62,861 bases of DNA from Anaerosolibacter carboniphilus (GTDB taxonomy: Bacteria > Bacillota > Clostridia > Peptostreptococcales > Thermotaleaceae), in contig NZ_JACHEN010000031.1 in the NCBI RefSeq assembly GCF_014205875.1, forward strand, positions 1 through 62,861. The letters are read 5' to 3'. The position numbers and the translations under genes were made by a program. The notes under the pieces were generated by a model, which saw nothing but the letters and a program-made list of their open reading frames with translations, was not told the DNA's origin and made no database searches. This document shows, one piece after another, positions 9,205 through 17,472 of this stretch (its first letter is position 1; every line of letters starts with the position of its first letter).

Positions 9205-10395
9205 TTACATTTCTAATGCCAGTTTACTTCCGAAGCTCTTTCCAAAATCAACACAGGCTTGCAGTTCTTCCTCATTGGGGATATATTTGAATTTAATAGG
9301 CTCTTGAATGATTTTAACTTTCGCTTTTCTAAGGAATTCCTCTAATACTTTTGGCGATTCTCCACTCCAACCATAACTTCCAAATGATGCCCCAACTTTA
9401 TCAATAAATCTAAGTCCCTGCATTTCTTCTAATACAGGTGTCAATGAGCTAAGTATTCCATTGTTCACTGTAGAAGACCCGCATATAATACCTTTGGCCT
9501 TAAATATTTCAGTAAGTACATCATTTTTATCTGCTGTGGCCACATTATAGATTTTATAGCTTATCCCTGCTGCTTCTAAGCCATCACCTATATGCTCAGC
9601 CATCTTTTTGGTTGCTCCCCACATAGAATTGTAAAATATAACAACACTATTGTCGGATTTGCCTGTTGCCCATTCATAATATTTTTCAACGATTCTCATA
9701 GGATTTTCTCTCCAAAGGATACCATGACTCGGTGCGATCATATCGACTGGTAGATTCAAGGATTTCAACTCATCTATTTTTTTAATAACAAGCTTGCTAA
9801 AGGGTGTCAATATATTGGCATAATACTTTAAAGCTTCTTGGTAAACTTCCGTTTCGTCTACTTCGTCATTGAATATCTCTGAAGACGCAAAATGCTGCCC
9901 AAAGGCATCGTTAGAAAATAATATATTTTTTCCTGTTAGATACGTAAACATACTATCTGGCCAATGTAGCATAGGTGCCTCAACAAATATCATGTCGTTT
10001 TCACCAATATTAATTTTATCTCCGGTTTTTACAACTTTAATATTCCATTCTTTATGATAGTGCCTCTTTATACTTTCTTCTCCATTTTTGGATGAGATAA
10101 TCACTGCATTGGGACAATATTCCATAATAGCAGGTAATGCACCAGAATGATCCGGCTCTGCATGATTTACTACTACATAATCAATTTTGCTTATATCAAT
10201 AACCTCTTTTAGTCTCTCCAAAAAATTTTCTGCAAGTGGTTCCCATACAGTGTCTATGAGAACATTCTTTTCATCCTTTATTAGATATGCATTATATGTG
10301 GATCCTCTGTGGGTTGATAATTCATAACCATGGAAATATCTAACTTCCCAATCATTGGCGCCAACCCAATACACATTTTCTTTTAACATTTTCAT
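9205..10395 (-). CDS. FprA-type flavodiiron protein (O2/NO reductase)
   Basis: 396 aa. The N-terminal metallo-beta-lactamase-like domain carries the di-iron ligand motif HAEPDH, then GxxxxxxH in the LHWPDSMFTY region and SHGILWR. The C-terminal flavodoxin-like domain binds FMN (IFYNSMWGATKKMA). In anaerobes these proteins reduce O2 to water or NO to N2O with electrons from rubredoxin or F420. Ribosome-binding site AGGAGG before ATG. Single gene bounded by hairpins. All visible ligand residues are intact. Confidence 0.95.
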   Translation of the reverse strand: MKMLKENVYWVGANDWEVRYFHGYELSTHRGSTYNAYLIKDEKNVLIDTVWEPLAENFLERLKEVIDISKIDYVVVNHAEPDHSGALPAIMEYCPNAVIISSKNGEESIKRHYHKEWNIKVVKTGDKINIGENDMIFVEAPMLHWPDSMFTYLTGKNILFSNDAFGQHFASSEIFNDEVDETEVYQEALKYYANILTPFSKLVIKKIDELKSLNLPVDMIAPSHGILWRENPMRIVEKYYEWATGKSDNSVVIFYNSMWGATKKMAEHIGDGLEAAGISYKIYNVATADKNDVLTEIFKAKGIICGSSTVNNGILSSLTPVLEEMQGLRFIDKVGASFGSYGWSGESPKVLEEFLRKAKVKIIQEPIKFKYIPNEEELQACVDFGKSFGSKLALEM

Positions 10396-10503
10396 ATGTA
10401 TACTCCTCCTACTTTTTCTTATAAAGCATTATTATTATTTGTATTAACTATCGAACCATACATAGGAGAACACTAAATAAATACCGTCACTCTATTGCAT
10501 ATT

Positions 10504-10541
10504 TAAAAAAGCGCTACTCTAGCTGGGATAGCACTTTTTTA
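10504..10541. terminator. Bidirectional hairpin
   Basis: AAAAAAGCGCTA and TAGCACTTTTTT form an interrupted stem between FprA and the small ORFs to the right. Confidence 0.6.
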
Positions 10542-10633
10542 TACACTTATACCTTATATAGGAATCTCTGTATCATGGCATTTATTTTTTCGGCAAGCAT
10601 CCGAGTCACTGTATCTAATTGATATAATAGCTT

Positions 10634-10705
10634 TCATTGATTCTTATTCTGTTCAATAGTCTGATCTATGCAGCGCTTATCGCTCTTAAACTTTATTTCA
10701 TACAT
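10634..10705 (-). CDS. Possible 23-aa peptide
   Basis: ATG follows AAAGGATGGTGCCT at good spacing; the product (MYEIKFKSDKRC...) is short and polar. No family recognised. It could be the surviving start of a longer gene. Confidence 0.3.
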   Translation of the reverse strand: MYEIKFKSDKRCIDQTIEQNKNQ

Positions 10706-10727
10706 AGGCACCATCCTTTTTGGCAAT

Positions 10728-10755
10728 GAAAAAGAGCCCTATTTGAGCTCTTTAA
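10728..10755 (-). terminator. Terminator of small hydrophilic gene
   Basis: AAAGAGC/GCTCTTT stem followed on the minus strand by TTTTTC, directly after the stop at 10757. Confidence 0.7.
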
Positions 10756-10756
10756 A

Positions 10757-10957
10757 TTAGATTGTTTTTATTCCATTCTTTTCAAATTCTTTTATTATCT
10801 TTTCAGCTTCTAATTGCCCTTTCTTTTCCATATTTTCAATAACAGATTCAGCACCAGGTGTCTCTCCAATTTTCGAATCAAAATAGTTATTGATACTTGG
10901 CATATCTTTTTGGACCGCTGTATCAACTCTTATGGGATTTTTATCTTTCTTTTTCAT
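10757..10957 (-). CDS. Small hydrophilic protein, unknown
   Basis: 66 aa from ATG 10957, with AAAGGTG 6 nt upstream; the GTG at 10966 overlaps that site. Charged, without Cys or membrane segments; the C-terminal half is a predicted helix (ESVIENMEKKGQLEAEKIIKEF). Not recognised. Good ribosome-binding site and private terminator argue that it is real. Confidence 0.6.
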   Translation of the reverse strand: MKKKDKNPIRVDTAVQKDMPSINNYFDSKIGETPGAESVIENMEKKGQLEAEKIIKEFEKNGIKTI

Positions 10958-11146
10958 ATTGATCACCTTTCAAATGAAAATTGTAGTTTTCATATAATCT
11001 TGCCATCGACACAATTTGAGGTTGACAATTTATCATTTTGTGGAGTTGAACCACTCAGCGCCATGTGCTGGTCCCGACACTCTTGACATAATCAACCATT
11101 TGTTTAATATTGTTCCAACTTAAAAGAGCCCATGTTGGACTCCTCA

Positions 11147-11296
11147 TTATCTATTCTTATTGATATTTTCTTGTCCCTTTTTACTGGTAAAAGGTTTATC
11201 TTCACTTGGTATCCACTGTTGTTGCTCATGATATACTTTTACTAATTCAGGAGTGTTGTGAGTATTTGTATTATTACTTTGGCTTTTATTTTTCAT
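11147..11296 (-). CDS. Small 49-aa hydrophilic protein
   Basis: ATG 11296 follows GAGGTGATTAT. The product is Asn/Gln/Lys-rich (MKNKSQSNNTNTHNTPE ... FTSKKGQENINKNR) with no hydrophobic core, likely disordered. Its size, composition and position beside another small hydrophilic gene recall small spore-associated proteins, but no family signature is seen. Confidence 0.55.
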   Translation of the reverse strand: MKNKSQSNNTNTHNTPELVKVYHEQQQWIPSEDKPFTSKKGQENINKNR

Positions 11297-11459
11297 ATAA
11301 TCACCTCACTATTAGTATGTTGCAGTGATAAGAATGTATTCTTCTAAGAAATTTTATCCTTATGTAACATGCTGCGCTTAGAATTTCTTAAATATAACAT
11401 TTTTGAGAATCATTCATAGAAATATCTTTAAAGTATAAATAACATCTAATAAACAAGTG

Positions 11460-11543
11460 CTATTCCTCATATCCACACCGTGGACATTTCTTGCATCATG
11501 AACTTTTTTGAGTCAATTCTTCTCCACAAACAGGACATTCCAT
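11460..11543 (-). pseudogene. Zinc-ribbon mini-protein interrupted by in-frame TGA
   Basis: Behind a strong GGAAGGAG the frame reads MECPVCGEELTQKSS, then TGA (11496-11498), then CKKCPRCGYEE and TAG. Ignoring the TGA, the 27-codon product has the CxxC ... CxxCxxC pattern of a small zinc ribbon. Downstream Cys and Gly codons are preserved, so the TGA is either a recent nonsense mutation (Trp TGG or Arg CGA are one step away) or a recoded position. No SECIS-like stem was recognised after the TGA. Confidence 0.55.
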
Positions 11544-11845
11544 ATTATGTTGCTCCTTCCTCAATTGCTATCTTATTCCACTACATATTTAATATCCTCG
11601 GATGGGCCTAATGAACATGTAAAAATTCCCAAACGCTTCATGCTATCATTTTACAGAAACTAATCTAATCTTTTCTCCTAGTTATGCATTTTATGTTCAG
11701 GGATAACTCCATGGTTTGCTTTCATTATTTTTAAAAAATATTTCCATATAGCCAATAAACAATTTTCACGCTTTCCTATGTCCTGAATATCATGTACTAG
11801 AAAAAGAGACAACCTGCTCTAGAACCATAAAGGAGGTGAAAACTC

Positions 11846-12049
11846 GTAGGTGAAGTACTGAGTAAGTTTTTCGGATGCAAGCCAGGTGAAGAATCTTCGC
11901 TACTGTTCTTCTTATTACTTGTAGTACTATTCCAAGGACCTTGTAAAGGATTATTTGGTACAGGCGATGAATTACTATTCTTCTTCCTGTTGCTGGTCAT
12001 CCTCTTCTGCTGTCCTCTGATTGGGGGAATTGGGGGAATCGGTTGTTAG
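11846..12049 (+). CDS. Small hydrophobic protein with no standard start codon
   Basis: An open frame of about 67 codons follows a perfect AAAGGAGGTG (11829-11838). It encodes EVLSKFFGCKPGEESS, two very hydrophobic Leu/Phe/Val stretches (LLFFLLLVVLF and LLFFFLLLVILFCC) separated by QGPCKGLFGTGDE, and a glycine-rich end (PLIGGIGGIGC). The first codons are GTA GGT GAA GTA CTG; an ATG would be expected where GTA 11846 stands. CTG 11858 is the only near-cognate start. The regular repeat of hydrophobic blocks argues for a real or recently inactivated membrane or spore protein. The opposite-strand reading frame here is a shadow. Confidence 0.5.
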   Translation, partial: VGEVLSKFFGCKPGEESSLLFFLLLVVLFQGPCKGLFGTGDELLFFFLLLVILFCCPLIGGIGGIGC

Positions 12050-12085
12050 ATTTCAAGGAATTGGGATTCATTTCCCGTTCCTTCT

Positions 12086-12201
12086 ACATAAAAGATAACG
12101 AGTATTTTCATTTATTTTTGATGATTTTCATTTGTCACTCAGTCGGTCACCTCCTATATGAGACTGAAATCAAATTATTCGCCACTCGTTATCTTTTATG
12201 T
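12086..12201. repeat. 18-bp perfect inverted repeat
   Basis: ACATAAAAGATAACGAGT (12086-12103) recurs as its exact reverse complement at 12184-12201, enclosing 80 bp. The enclosed DNA has a minus-strand TAGGAGGTGACC that leads only into a 7-codon frame. It resembles the ends of a miniature inverted-repeat element or a long stem. The frame 12158-12499 that starts inside it has no ribosome-binding site. Confidence 0.7.
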
Positions 12202-12505
12202 TCACATTCTACATTTTGATGTAGTTACTGCCGTATTGTTACTTACATCTACTATTATTACTTGCGCTATTAGGATTGTCTGCACCATTGAAAAGTCTAA
12301 TTTAAACAGTAAATACTACAACAAATCAATCGAACGCATCCTCATTGAAAAAATAAACTACCTCGGCATTTTCCTCCAAATAACAAGGCAACGATGTCTA
12401 CTACTTATGGCGAATAATAAATCTATTACCTTGAATTTTAGTCTTCCCTATTGCGCTAAATATGTATTTCCTGAATGCAATGCTATAACTATTGAGTGAC
12501 ATTTA

Positions 12506-12537
12506 AAAGCTCCTAGCGTATTATACAGGAGCTTTCA
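12506..12537. terminator. Bidirectional terminator
   Basis: AAAGCTCCT pairs with AGGAGCTTT around 12 nt, immediately downstream of the minus-strand GNAT gene. Confidence 0.75.
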
Positions 12538-12538
12538 T

Positions 12539-12958
12539 TTATTTACGTAGCGATTTGCTTAATACTAAACTCTTATAGTTCATACCATCCCATTGTATAG
12601 TTTCTATATATCTGTATTCTCTTTTTTTATAAAAGTCAATTAAATGGTATGCTGTTTCTGCAGTATCTAATGCAACTTCTCTCACATTTTCTATCTTTCT
12701 GGCCTCAGCTTCAACAATATCCATCATTATACTGCCGATTCCGTATTTTTGCAATTCGGGCTCAACGGCAAACTGTCCAATCTTAGATATATACTCTTTA
12801 CTATACCAACTACTTTTATCTGAAGGTGTTGGACTATAAAGACATATTGTAGCAGCGATTTTATGCTTATAGATACCTACATAACATTTATATGCTTGAC
12901 TTGTTCTCTGTAATGTTATGCTGTTATCCTGCCTAGTTGCTAAATAGTTAAACCCCAT
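12539..12958 (-). CDS. GNAT N-acetyltransferase, start eroded
   Basis: 139 aa from ATG 12958 with the acetyl-CoA site QKYGIGSIMM (Q/RxxGxG/A type) and preceding beta-strand YISKIGQFAVEPE. In frame, the coding sequence clearly continues upstream for 45 codons to 13093 (EFRLLSSDDSIEELTQLLHRSYK..., typical GNAT N-terminus), but that extension contains no ATG, GTG or TTG at its beginning; it opens right after a TAG with GTA. The gene has probably lost its start codon or 5' end, and the annotated ATG has no good ribosome-binding site. Treat as a probable pseudogene or N-terminally truncated enzyme. Confidence 0.65.
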   Translation of the reverse strand: MGFNYLATRQDNSITLQRTSQAYKCYVGIYKHKIAATICLYSPTPSDKSSWYSKEYISKIGQFAVEPELQKYGIGSIMMDIVEAEARKIENVREVALDTAETAYHLIDFYKKREYRYIETIQWDGMNYKSLVLSKSLRK

Positions 12959-13262
12959 GTCAGCTAAAATCTTATATGACCTGTGAAGAAGTTGTGTTAA
13001 TTCTTCAATCGAGTCATCACTTGAAAGCAGCCGGAACTCTATATGCTCACTATCATTAAAATTATAGGAGAATGCATCTTGAATAATAGATACCTATAAA
13101 ATATATTTCAAATGTAATTTCTTTTGATGCTGCAGTTACACCTCCATTATTGACAATCTATAATCATTCTGTTTCTTTTTTATTTCATCCCACTTTGATA
13201 TAATACACATATATCATAACTAGAAATGATGCTTCAGAAAGTATAGCATGAGAGGGGTCAAC

Positions 13263-14081
13263 ATGAAAAATAAATCATTTATCATAACTATCAGTTTTTT
13301 ACTTTTTTTCGTTTTTATTTTTGCCATGAGATTTAACATAAAAGAAGTTGGTTCGGAAAATACATCGAAAAATGGAAATGAACTCTCTTTAGAATCCAGT
13401 TTAGAAAGTTTGCAGGATGCTGAAAAGAAACCCGAATCGGAATCTAGATCAGAATATCTTAAAACGAATGCCGAGACATCTACAATGGAATTCAGAATCG
13501 CAACGGAAAGTGAAAAAAACAAGATTATTGAAACACTAAATAATATAGCTTTCAGTAGAAGTTATAAATTTGAAACAGATTTCGAATACTTCAACAGATC
13601 AAAGATACATATTGAAGGGACACAGCGCAATCTGCCACAATCATTTTGCCCTGAGGATGATGGCCTATTGGAAATTGTACTCTCTAAACCATATTTTTAT
13701 GCCAGCGACGTAAAAGTTAATGGATGGTCATGGTCCTATAATCTAAGGAAAGGTGAGTCTTTAGGATTCGCATGCAATGCTGATACTGATAGGGATATGA
13801 AAGGGGTCGGCCCTTCGCTTAACAGCGATCCAATACTAAGTACGAATAAGTTTTTTATATTTGACAATCAGCGTGAAGACATTAAAGAAATCGAAGTAAC
13901 TGAAAAGCCTAATCAATCAATAGACTTTTGTAGGATTACATTTAAAGATTCGTCCGTATGGAAAAACCGAGTAATGGAATTAAAGGTTGATTGGAATCAT
14001 TTAATGCTTCGAAAAATTATTGTCGAAGATTCCGATAGCAGATTTAGGTTTACAACTTCCTTCCATAATATAAATCTTTAA
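13263..14081 (+). CDS. Membrane-anchored secreted protein, unknown
   Basis: 272 aa from ATG 13263; GAGAGGGG just upstream is the ribosome-binding site. One N-terminal hydrophobic segment (about residues 5-23, ITISFLLFFVFIFAM) acts as signal anchor, then a Ser/Glu-rich linker (about 30-75) and a globular domain with three Cys. No lipobox and no known domain recognised. Likely extracytoplasmic. Single gene. Confidence 0.6.
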   Translation: MKNKSFIITISFLLFFVFIFAMRFNIKEVGSENTSKNGNELSLESSLESLQDAEKKPESESRSEYLKTNAETSTMEFRIATESEKNKIIETLNNIAFSRSYKFETDFEYFNRSKIHIEGTQRNLPQSFCPEDDGLLEIVLSKPYFYASDVKVNGWSWSYNLRKGESLGFACNADTDRDMKGVGPSLNSDPILSTNKFFIFDNQREDIKEIEVTEKPNQSIDFCRITFKDSSVWKNRVMELKVDWNHLMLRKIIVEDSDSRFRFTTSFHNINL

Positions 14082-14485
14082 CAGGGATATTTATAAAAAA
14101 TACCCTCATGATTCGGACATAAACGTAAGCGTAAGGTTAACCTCATCCAAGTAATTAACTGTTTTTCACAGGAGCTCATATCAATATTAGTTTTTTATGA
14201 GTTCTATAAGCTCATCTCGTCTCTCTTTTATTCCTTGTAAACATCATTGATCTCATCCTAGGTAATGCCTAAATTTCTAATTTTCTACAACCGTATATTA
14301 CTTATTTCACTATATAATAACAGCTCTTGGCATTCATGCTTAAAAATTGTATTTAAGGATCAGTTAATATTTGAATAATAATTGTATCTATAATAATTGA
14401 AGCTGGAGTTTACTCCAGCTTCAATTATCCCTATAAGCCATAACCAAAGAATACAAATAGCACGATGATAATTATAATTTAAGCA
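14082..14485. other. Intergenic with terminator
   Basis: About 400 bp without a supported gene. It holds a strong hairpin (14392-14428, GAAGCTGGAG/CTCCAGCTTC with A/T-rich arms) that should end the minus-strand condensation-domain gene. Nothing else recognised. Confidence 0.6.
14392..14428 (-). terminator. Terminator of condensation-domain gene
   Basis: ATAATTGAAGCTGGAG pairs perfectly with CTCCAGCTTCAATTAT, loop TTTA, about 60 bp after the stop. Confidence 0.8.
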
Positions 14486-15790
14486 CTATTTTTTATCAAC
14501 AGCCTCTAATTCTTCTCTTATTCTATTAAGAAGTTGTTCGACATCTTCTTTCCTTGTCGATGGCTCATAATAACTGACTACCAGTGTGAGTGTATTCTTA
14601 TAACTACTAACACCAAGCATAAACCCTGGAGCATACATACTAGGAGTAACAATATACGCATCGTTGGCATCTATATTACCAAACCTTAGTATAGAGATAA
14701 CTCCAATATTAGACAACAGTGGAGAAGACTTTTTACTTTCTATCGCTTGTTTTCTAGCCCCTTGAAGGATCTGTAAACAATGAGAATACTCAATCTTTCC
14801 TAATGCTTCAAACATAACAGCGGTTGATAAACCCGCATCTTTACTCTTTAACATATCTACTGCTTTAGCTACTCTTTGTAGAGTCTTTTCAATGGATTCT
14901 TCTTCAATTCTAGCTATTCTAACGTTCATCATGGATGATAAATTACAAATAGTTTGCTTTTTATCTTCAGGAACAGATTTTCTCAAATCAGTTGTAACAT
15001 AAATCTCCATCTCTTCATCCTGTTCAGGCATTAACATATCGAACATACTTCTATAGAAAGCTGTCAAAATCATCGTGTTTATAGTCACTTGTTTTTCTCT
15101 GGCAAAGGTGCTTATCCTTTTAAAATTCTCTGGTGAAAATCTCAATGTCTCTATGTGCATTTCAGACAATTCTAATCCATGATACGGAAATGCCCAAGTA
15201 GGTTGTTGCGACCCTTGTTGAGGATTAAATAATGCCATCGGCTCTTCAATACCAAGGGAATCAAAATAATATTTTGCATCTCTTCTACTTTCTACTAATA
15301 AAGGTCTATATTTTGAATCATCCTCTAATCGAGTATATAGTTCTGATAATAGATATAAATATTGTTTCACACCACCAGCATCAGAACATGCATGATTTAC
15401 CTTTATGCATATAGTACTACCTTTACTAGAATGAATGAGTTTTACCTGAACCTGCTGTTGTCCATCTAATCCTAAAGGATCTGTAAGGAAGTCGTTTATC
15501 GCTTTATCTTTATCTTCGCTTTCTTCATAGGTATACCATGTTATTTCATCAATATTCTTAAATCTCTCCCAATAGGCTTTCTTTTCATTTTCTACAAAAC
15601 GACATCCTAAGATCGGCTCCACATCTATTGATAATCTGACAGCTTGCTGCAAAAGTATTGAATTTATTCGATCTTTAAATTCAATTACTCCCTGTATTTG
15701 AACATTAGATATTCCATATCTAGCTATATAATTAAAGCAATCCTGACCGTTAGCCTCATATGAATTTTGTATTCCATTCAATTGCATCAT
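14486..15790 (-). CDS. Stand-alone condensation-domain acyltransferase
   Basis: 434 aa of the condensation-domain/alcohol-acetyltransferase superfamily. The catalytic motif is NHACSDAGG, a variant of HxxxD(G/A) with the active-site His kept. The second half shows the DLRKSVPEDKKQTICNLSSMM strand typical of PapA5-like and wax-ester-type acyltransferases. These proteins transfer an acyl group from a CoA or carrier thioester to an alcohol or amine. No NRPS partner is near, so it is probably free-standing. Ribosome-binding site AAAGAGGTG. An AraC-type regulator follows upstream on the same strand. Confidence 0.75.
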   Translation of the reverse strand: MMQLNGIQNSYEANGQDCFNYIARYGISNVQIQGVIEFKDRINSILLQQAVRLSIDVEPILGCRFVENEKKAYWERFKNIDEITWYTYEESEDKDKAINDFLTDPLGLDGQQQVQVKLIHSSKGSTICIKVNHACSDAGGVKQYLYLLSELYTRLEDDSKYRPLLVESRRDAKYYFDSLGIEEPMALFNPQQGSQQPTWAFPYHGLELSEMHIETLRFSPENFKRISTFAREKQVTINTMILTAFYRSMFDMLMPEQDEEMEIYVTTDLRKSVPEDKKQTICNLSSMMNVRIARIEEESIEKTLQRVAKAVDMLKSKDAGLSTAVMFEALGKIEYSHCLQILQGARKQAIESKKSSPLLSNIGVISILRFGNIDANDAYIVTPSMYAPGFMLGVSSYKNTLTLVVSYYEPSTRKEDVEQLLNRIREELEAVDKK

Positions 15791-15867
15791 TTTCTTTCAC
15801 CTCTTTGATTAATCTATAAGTAGATTAGCATATTAACAAAAAGGTTTCTTGACAATATTTGCAGTAA

Positions 15868-16716
15868 TTATTTTTTCACAGGTACATAGATGGTATATTC
15901 ATTCGTTTCAAAATAGTCTTCTTCAAAAACTAAGAAGAACTCAATTCCGATTTTATTAAAAGAAAGATCTGAAATGACAATCGTTCTACAAATATCATTC
16001 ATCACAGTTCTATGTATTTCACCTAAATCCGCTCTGTACTTAAATACAGCATAAGTAGTCTCTTGAATTACCATTTCACCTAAATCTACTTCTTGTATAT
16101 TATCTTGATACTTAAATGCTGTAAAATATCCAAATTGACTAATTTCATTTTGGTTCATCACAACATTATACATTCTACAGATATTTCTCTTTTCAATATA
16201 ATCAGAAACAAATGATTCTACAAATGGAGTTAATTCTGCTATTGATTGTTCATTACTCGGATCAAACTGCGTCATTTTTCCAAGTAATTTTAATTCTTTT
16301 TCATGGACTACTTGAAAATCTACTACTAAGTCTTTATTTAAGTTTTTAAAATCTCGTTCAACAATTATTATTTTTTCATAACCGAAAATAATAGCACCCT
16401 TTTTCTTTAACTCCATAGGCGTTATGGAGAAAATTCTTTTAAATTGTCTCGTAAATGTTTCATGGGATTCATAACCAAATTCAAAAGCGATATCAATAAT
16501 ATTCTTTTTATTTTTAATAAGTTCCTTTGCTGCTTCCGTGATTCTTCTTTTGTCAACGTATTCTTTAACCGTATAATTAGTAACCGCTTTAAAAATCCTG
16601 ATGAAATAGTACTTTGATACACAAAAACGATTAGCTAATTCGTCTATATTAATAGCGGTATTAAGATTTTCTTCAATATAATCAATGACTTCATTCATTA
16701 ATGCAATATAATTCAT
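15868..16716 (-). CDS. AraC-family regulator with GyrI-like effector domain
   Basis: 282 aa. Residues 1-105 hold the two helix-turn-helix motifs of AraC proteins (INIDELANRFCVSKYYFIRIF and IIDIAFEFGYESHETFTRQFKR). Residues about 120-282 resemble the GyrI-like small-molecule-binding domain, as in Rob/BmrR-type regulators. Such proteins activate efflux or modification genes in response to a bound drug. It lies 77 bp upstream of the condensation-domain gene on the same strand and may control it. Ribosome-binding site GGGGGG before ATG. Confidence 0.85.
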   Translation of the reverse strand: MNYIALMNEVIDYIEENLNTAINIDELANRFCVSKYYFIRIFKAVTNYTVKEYVDKRRITEAAKELIKNKKNIIDIAFEFGYESHETFTRQFKRIFSITPMELKKKGAIIFGYEKIIIVERDFKNLNKDLVVDFQVVHEKELKLLGKMTQFDPSNEQSIAELTPFVESFVSDYIEKRNICRMYNVVMNQNEISQFGYFTAFKYQDNIQEVDLGEMVIQETTYAVFKYRADLGEIHRTVMNDICRTIVISDLSFNKIGIEFFLVFEEDYFETNEYTIYVPVKK

Positions 16717-16912
16717 GGTCTACTCCCCCCTCATACTAGCATAGCCTGGCTGTTTTTGTAAGTAATGAAGGAAATCCGGTATGAATATGTCTCCTGTAAC
16801 TCACACAGTCCTACATGCATCGTTTATAGTATGCTACGCTAAAGATCGTAATTTGGCGCTCATGTTTCTCTTCCTAGTATAATACCTAAAACAAATAATG
16901 TGTGCATAAATA

Positions 16913-16947
16913 AAAAAACTCAGAAGAAATTTCTTCTAAGTTTTTTA
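16913..16947 (-). terminator. rRNA-type terminator after 5S
   Basis: AAAAAACTCAGAAGAAATTT pairs with its near-perfect complement ending in TTTTTT. On the minus strand it follows the 5S gene. A second AAATTTC-containing hairpin lies at about 16989-17021. Confidence 0.75.
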
Positions 16948-17032
16948 AAAATTTCGCACGCTGCTCTCACACTTGCTCATCGCTCCAACGAAATTTCTTC
17001 GAGTAAGGCTCTCGAAATTTGCGTTACTTAAA

Positions 17033-17148
17033 CCAGCGACGACCTACTCTCCCAAGGGGCTACCCCCTAAGTACCATCAGCGCTGAACGGCTTGACTTCA
17101 GTGTTCGGTATAGGAACAGGTGTGACCCCTTCGCTGTAGTCACCGGAT
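17033..17148 (-). rRNA. rrf: 5S ribosomal RNA
   Basis: On the minus strand the 116-nt sequence has the conserved 5S core: GGGGTCACACC, TACCGAACAC, GTCAAGCC, CAGCGCTGATGGTA and GAGAGTAGG. The ends CCGGTGAC and GTCGTCGCTGG pair as helix I with two G-U wobbles. Helix II contains one G-G mismatch, which may mean a diverged copy. No 16S or 23S sequence lies in the window; a degenerate tRNA-Ser precedes it in transcription order. Confidence 0.9.
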
Positions 17149-17206
17149 ATTAAAGTTGTAAACTTTTTAACTTATCTCTTTGAACTTTTCTCCTTCAACT
17201 TATTAA

Positions 17207-17296
17207 TGGTGGGCTTAGGAGGATTCGAACCCTCGCACCAGTTACCCGGTCTAACGGTTTAGCAAACCGTCCTCTTCAGCCTACTATACTATGCTT
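17207..17296 (-). pseudogene. Degenerate tRNA-Ser (GCU)
   Basis: The minus strand has a clear class II tRNA body: anticodon arm ACGGTTTGCTAAACCGT (GCU), long variable arm, T-loop TTCGAAT, 3' acceptor strand TAAGCCC, discriminator A and encoded CCA. The 5' acceptor strand and D-stem do not pair: the expected GGGCTTA is replaced by sequence like AAGCATA, and the T-stem has an A-C mismatch. It therefore looks like a decayed gene lying 58 bp upstream of the 5S rRNA. Confidence 0.65.
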
Positions 17297-17299
17297 GTT

Positions 17300-17360
17300 G
17301 AATAATTATGTTAGAGCTCTTTAGTTCCACCAAAGCTCTTAGTCAGGGGAAACATAGGAC
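17300..17360. repeat. Dispersed repeat, segment C (copy 1)
   Basis: Contains TTAGAGCTCTTTAGTTCC then CCAAAGCTCTTAGTC, closely matching 35600-35652. It begins where homology to the tRNA-Ser stops. In the 35.4 kb copy this segment is contiguous with segments A and B. Confidence 0.6.
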
Positions 17361-17472
17361 ACTCTTCTTTTTTTACTTAAATCCTTCAACACCTCTGATA
17401 TATTGCCAGATATGAACTCTATTTCATTCACCCATAAAATATTTGGGAATCTCAAAGTATTGATCCAAATAT

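Noticed and set aside
11496..11498. TGA as a selenocysteine codon
   Set aside because: No SECIS-like stem recognised directly after it; nonsense mutation is more economical. Kept as a finding for checking only.
11797..12000. Minus-strand frame of 67 codons
   Set aside because: Antisense to the hydrophobic ORF with the better ribosome-binding site; Ser/Asn-rich shadow.
12000..12060. CRISPR array
   Set aside because: No regularly spaced repeats of 24-40 bp were found anywhere in the window.
12158..12499. Plus-strand open frame of 113 codons
   Set aside because: Starts inside the 18-bp inverted repeat region with no ribosome-binding site; amino-acid composition is not convincing.
16422..16622. 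Minus-strand frame inside the AraC gene
   Set aside because: Overlapping alternative frame of a real gene.
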